Positions 5,418 to 7,975 of a DNA stretch of 7,975 nucleotides are shown piece by piece (within the stretch, counting starts at the first letter, position 1; each line of letters begins with the position of its first letter). The position numbers and the translations under genes were made by a program. The notes under the pieces are model-generated. The model searched no databases and had not been told where the DNA came from. It saw only the letters and a program-made list of their open reading frames with translations. The stretch is from Bacteroidota bacterium (GTDB taxonomy: Bacteria > Bacteroidota > Bacteroidia > Chitinophagales > UBA10324). Location of the stretch: positions 1 to 7,975 of the forward strand of contig DMRR01000104.1 in assembly GCA_003455275.1 (NCBI GenBank), in the 5' to 3' direction.

Positions 5418-5831
5418 ATGGAAGATGGATTTGTAAAAACTTTTATGAGTGATTTTGGTCTTAAAATTTATCCAACAAAAAGTGTGTGTATTATTAAAAA
5501 AGATTTTAGCGATTATTTATATAAGGTGAAGGATAGTGAGATTAAAAGGAGTGAATTGATTGACAGATTAAAACGAAACACTGTGATTAGGAATAAGTGG
5601 ATATTTTGCACATCATTGACTGTTTGGATATTATTTGTTCTTTGCTTGTTAGTGGGAATGATTTATGCCGTTACTCCTGTTTTATGGTCGCGCTCATCTG
5701 CCCAACTGATAGGAATATTGATTGGGGAAATAGGGGTTGTCTTAATTATTAGTGGTGTATATAAATTGGATAAATGGATTTGCAGAGATATATTCTGGAT
5801 TAAAGTTAAACACAGAAATAAAATTTATTGA
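5418..5831 (+). CDS. Small membrane protein with two TM segments (137 aa)
   Basis: The N-terminal 58 residues are soluble and charged with a helical stretch (YLYKVKDSEIKRSELIDRL). Two hydrophobic segments follow: about 61-85 (WIFCTSLTVWILFVLCLLVG...) and about 95-116 (AQLIGILIGEIGVVLIISGV). A short basic tail (KVKHRNKIY) should face the cytoplasm with the N-terminus, giving a hairpin in the inner membrane. I do not recognise the family. A phage accessory ('moron') role such as superinfection exclusion, or a holin-like role, is possible, but two TM segments alone do not show it. The codon use is AT-rich. The flanking direct repeat (5392 and 5842) suggests it may have been inserted here. An alternative ATG is at 5445. 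Confidence 0.62.
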   Translation: MEDGFVKTFMSDFGLKIYPTKSVCIIKKDFSDYLYKVKDSEIKRSELIDRLKRNTVIRNKWIFCTSLTVWILFVLCLLVGMIYAVTPVLWSRSSAQLIGILIGEIGVVLIISGVYKLDKWICRDIFWIKVKHRNKIY

Positions 5832-5841
5832 TAAAACATAT

Positions 5842-5856
5842 AATGGAATACACTAA
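5842..5856 (+). repeat. Right copy of the 15-bp direct repeat
   Basis: AATGGAATACACTAA matches the copy at 5392-5406 with one mismatch. It sits 11 bases after the stop of the membrane protein gene and contains the start of the 25-codon frame at 5843. Confidence 0.5.
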
Positions 5857-5920
5857 GCAATTTGGCATATCTTCAATCAAAGTAGTATTTCTTGTTGTTT
5901 TAGAAAAGGACGAGAAATAA
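5843..5920 (+). CDS. Possible small peptide or gene remnant (25 aa)
   Basis: An ATG frame of 25 codons begins MEYTKQFGISS, has a short hydrophobic run (VVFLVVL) and ends in EKDEK before TAA, ten bases ahead of the transketolase-like gene. Its first residues resemble the 19-codon stub at 5393 (MQYTKWF). It may be the cut remainder of one gene interrupted by the membrane gene, or a leader peptide. No function can be assigned. Confidence 0.28.
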   Translation: MEYTKQFGISSIKVVFLVVLEKDEK

Positions 5921-5930
5921 AAAGAAATCT

Positions 5931-6620
5931 ATGACAATCGAACAGAAATCAAATAATGATATTGTTCAAATTAAGTTCAGGATCCTTGAACTGAGCTTCA
6001 AGCACCGCATAAGCCATATCGGTAGTTGCCTTACCGCAGCACCCATCATTTATGAATGCTACGCCAACCGCCCGGAAAAACATCGCTTTGTCTTGAGTGC
6101 AGGACACGCGGGCTTGGCACTGTATGTTGTGCTAGAGCATTTCAAAATAATTCCGGATGCTGAACTCTTGCTCACGCGAGATGGCATACACCCCGTGCGT
6201 ATTGGAAACGAAGCATACATACACTGCAGCACCGGATCACTAGGGCTTGGAGCAACCATAGCAGTTGGAATTGCAGCCTCTCTACCTGACCACCGAGTAG
6301 ATTGTATGTGTAGCGATGGAGAGGCCAGCGAAGGAGCAATTTATGAAGCACTTAACTATTCGCGCAATGCCGGATTAAACAATTTGCATTTCCATTTTAA
6401 TCTGAATGGATTTAGCGCACTGGATAAAACCGATACGGTGCGAATGACCAAAGTACTTACTACTATTCATGATGGAATTAAAATTCATCACACGGAAGGC
6501 AAACTCAGGGAGTTTCCGTTTCTAAATGGACTTGATGCTCACTACTATGTAATGAACAATAATAATTGGGCAACAGTATGTGAATGGAAAACCAAATTTG
6601 ATTTTATAAATGAGAAATAG
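5931..6620 (+). CDS. Transketolase N-terminal (TPP-binding) subunit-like protein (229 aa)
   Basis: It aligns with the thiamine-diphosphate domain of split transketolases. Landmarks are SHIGS (28-32, in place of S.GHpG), LSAGHAGLALY (55-65), STGSLGLGATIAVGIA (100-115), and the TPP/Mg motif SDGEASEGAIYEALN (128-142), continuing to HFNLNGFSA (155-163), where N158 and the N-G pair fit the metal-binding Asn region. The usual GDG is SDG here. The 229 aa are below the roughly 270 aa usual for N-terminal subunits, and the pyrimidine-binding C-terminal half, needed for a normal enzyme, is not seen in this window. It would transfer two-carbon ketol units between sugar phosphates, or a related TPP reaction on a precursor of an unusual sugar. 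The sugar-gene context supports the second idea. Confidence 0.82.
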   Translation: MTIEQKSNNDIVQIKFRILELSFKHRISHIGSCLTAAPIIYECYANRPEKHRFVLSAGHAGLALYVVLEHFKIIPDAELLLTRDGIHPVRIGNEAYIHCSTGSLGLGATIAVGIAASLPDHRVDCMCSDGEASEGAIYEALNYSRNAGLNNLHFHFNLNGFSALDKTDTVRMTKVLTTIHDGIKIHHTEGKLREFPFLNGLDAHYYVMNNNNWATVCEWKTKFDFINEK

Positions 6621-6621
6621 C

Positions 6622-6852
6622 ATGTCAAAGTTTGAACAAATACTTAGTCCGATTTTAATAGCAAATAACTTAAGTTTCTTAGATGATAAAATATTTGAGG
6701 AGCACAAAGCAGACATTATTTTGTCCATAAAGCAACTTGCTGTAGAAATGTTTGTCATGGGATATAAATTTATCGCGCTCAATCGAGTTCGCTTTAATTT
6801 GACAAACGCTCACGCATATACGCAATTATTAAACAGTAGATTGTGCAAATGA
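6622..6852 (+). CDS. Hypothetical protein (76 aa)
   Basis: Unrecognised, mostly helical, with a hydrophobic middle (LSIKQLAVEMFVMGYKFIAL) that is amphipathic rather than a clear membrane span. The ATG at 6622 begins one base after the transketolase stop; an earlier in-frame ATG at 6610 lies inside that gene and would add MRNS. Its TGA overlaps the next ATG (ATGA, 6849-6852). Its place between the transketolase half and the glycosyltransferase suggests co-expression with them. Confidence 0.5.
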   Translation: MSKFEQILSPILIANNLSFLDDKIFEEHKADIILSIKQLAVEMFVMGYKFIALNRVRFNLTNAHAYTQLLNSRLCK

Positions 6853-7028
6853 CAAAAGGAATTTTTGTTCTTTACAAAACAAAAAATGGAAATTATTTTA
6901 TGTTTTACAATGGAGCGATGGATAAATTCATTTTTGACCAGCCAACAAAGCTGAAACCTTTTTGCCATGTTGATTTCGAAACGGCTTACCCTGATTTTTA
7001 CAAAACCCAAAGTATAGTTAGATTTTAG
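6849..7028 (+). CDS. Small hypothetical protein (59 aa)
   Basis: A short beta-prone, aromatic-rich protein (FVLYKTKNGNYFMFYNG, PFCHVDFETAYPDFY), not recognised. It lacks a signal peptide or membrane span. The ATG at 6849 gives the four-base ATGA overlap used repeatedly in this window; a GTG at 6843 would add two residues and is less likely. The gene ends 42 bases before the glycosyltransferase gene. Confidence 0.5.
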   Translation: MTKGIFVLYKTKNGNYFMFYNGAMDKFIFDQPTKLKPFCHVDFETAYPDFYKTQSIVRF

Positions 7029-7070
7029 TATCAGCATAAATTCACCTTTCACCACTCACCATTTACGAAC

Positions 7071-7886
7071 ATGAAAACTATCTTCTACACCATTATCGGA
7101 GCCAGCCACTACGCCGGATGCAGAACTGATGAAATGATTTATACCTTCAAAAAGTTTCACCCGGATATTGAACTGCGCGTGTTTGGTCAGGCAGATATTG
7201 ACCGCGTGTTTGCTACGGATCCGCGACTGAATTTTTACAATAGTAAAGCAACATTCGCGCTGGAGGTTTACAAAGAACACGAAAAACTTTTCCGCGGTGA
7301 TTATGAGATTGAACGGAATGAACTTCTTGTTGTAAACATTGATGCCGACCACCTAATTTTTGACCGGCTCGATTCTATACTTGCTGCAGATTATGATGTG
7401 GCGTGCCCTGCTAACTGCAATGCAATGGAAAACTCGCGCCTGCTCACTCGCTCCGAAAGTAGCTTGATAGGCACGCGCGCTCACGAGAACGAATTGTTTT
7501 CATTTAATGAATACATACAGGGCGGATTAGTTGCCAGCACAAATTATGATTTCTGGAAACACTATGAATATGCATCGCTCAATTTCAGCCACAAGTTTGG
7601 ATTGATGGAAAATGATGTGCTGAACATTGTCTGTAAAATGTTTCCATACAAATTCAAATACCTTGAGGGGCACTACCTGAGCGAATCGCCGGATTTTACT
7701 GCCTATTACGGATGCGCATCGCTTGGACGCGAGCGCAACGCAACCGTGAACAAAGGCAAGGTTTATCTGCAAGGCAAACCAATAAAGCTCTATCACTACG
7801 CCCGTGGCGGAGTTCAAAAGCCACCTCATAGCGCTGTATGGAGTAGCCCGGTTGTTGATTACATTCAAAATAATTTATTGAGATGA
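7071..7886 (+). CDS. GT-A glycosyltransferase-like protein with DxD motif (271 aa)
   Basis: The N-terminus starts with a strand typical of GT-A enzymes (TIFYTIIGASHYAGC), followed by a helix and strand (IELRVFGQADID). The metal/nucleotide-sugar motif is D91-A92-D93 in LVVNIDADHLIFDRL (86-100), flanked by hydrophobic residues as in GT8-like enzymes. The later stretch YIQGGLVAS and a helix with ENDVLN resemble the acceptor-side G-G and the D/E-bearing region, and KLYHYA near the C-terminus resembles the H-x..H metal ligand region of GT8. It would add a sugar from a nucleotide donor to an unknown acceptor. Family assignment is approximate. It is followed by an ATGA overlap with the next gene. 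Its codons are richer in GC than the small genes upstream. Confidence 0.75.
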   Translation: MKTIFYTIIGASHYAGCRTDEMIYTFKKFHPDIELRVFGQADIDRVFATDPRLNFYNSKATFALEVYKEHEKLFRGDYEIERNELLVVNIDADHLIFDRLDSILAADYDVACPANCNAMENSRLLTRSESSLIGTRAHENELFSFNEYIQGGLVASTNYDFWKHYEYASLNFSHKFGLMENDVLNIVCKMFPYKFKYLEGHYLSESPDFTAYYGCASLGRERNATVNKGKVYLQGKPIKLYHYARGGVQKPPHSAVWSSPVVDYIQNNLLR

Positions 7887-7975
7887 ACATCCTAATTAGG
7901 AAGCGGGGTTTTGGGTATGCGCCTGTTCTACGCAGTTTGCTTCAACCGAACTTCACTATGACACACGCACCATTT
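7883..7975 (+). CDS. Start of a hypothetical gene, cut by the window end (31 codons seen)
   Basis: An ATG at 7883 overlaps the stop of the glycosyltransferase (ATGA), and the frame stays open to the end of the window. The visible start (MNILIRKRGFGYAPVLRSLL) is basic and may begin a Rossmann-type or glycosyltransferase-like domain, but too little is present to decide. The position suggests another gene in the same sugar-related operon. Confidence 0.6.
   Translation, partial: MNILIRKRGFGYAPVLRSLLQPNFTMTHAPF

Noticed and set aside
1..7975. CRISPR array, insertion sequence, toxin-antitoxin pair or integrase
   Set aside because: No regularly spaced repeats, no transposase or recombinase motifs, and no recognised toxin or antitoxin pair were seen on either strand.

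Overview
The window reads as a stretch of a tailed-phage or prophage-like genome whose host is probably a member of the Bacteroidota. The reasons are that every supportable gene lies on the + strand, genes are short and tightly packed with ATGA, TTGA or TAATG stop/start overlaps, start codons are preceded by A-rich rather than Shine-Dalgarno sequence, and the one promoter-like element (4589-4596) matches the Bacteroidota -7 consensus TAnnTTTG. Phage-type families support this: a DUF1064 endonuclease-like protein, a DnaA domain IV-like small protein and many small orphan proteins. The host and phage assignments are inferences from gene style; no capsid, tail, terminase or integrase gene is visible.

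Layout. Positions 1-450 hold a small unknown gene and then a 163-nt RNA element with clear tRNA ends (acceptor stem, position 8-9 TG, D-arm start, a CTGGAAA loop resembling tRNA-Ser(GGA), a perfect T arm) but an about 93-nt, multi-hairpin insertion where a class II variable arm should be. Positions 450-2708 form an information-processing style cluster: winged-helix protein, DnaA-C-like protein, DUF1064 nuclease-like protein, an unknown, a double zinc-ribbon protein and a small unknown. Positions 2708-4545 carry a GT9/heptosyltransferase-like protein and an extended-SDR sugar-nucleotide epimerase/dehydratase. After a promoter/inverted-repeat region at 4571-4596 come small phage-type proteins (4617-5383), a two-TM membrane protein flanked by a 15-bp direct repeat, an orphan N-terminal half of a transketolase (5931-6620), two small unknowns, a DxD glycosyltransferase (7071-7886), and the start of one more gene cut by the window end.

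Working together: the glycosyltransferases, epimerase and transketolase half suggest a glycan-modification cassette (host surface polysaccharide, or phage virion or DNA decoration) embedded among early/accessory phage genes. What is glycosylated cannot be told from the sequence.

Most notable oddities: the oversized tRNA-like element; a clean frameshift that splits a phage-family protein at about 4908; a 41-codon in-frame extension after the TAA of the GT9-like gene that ends in an ATGA overlap with the next gene; the repeat-flanked membrane gene; the partnerless transketolase half; and sharp GC jumps inside single genes.
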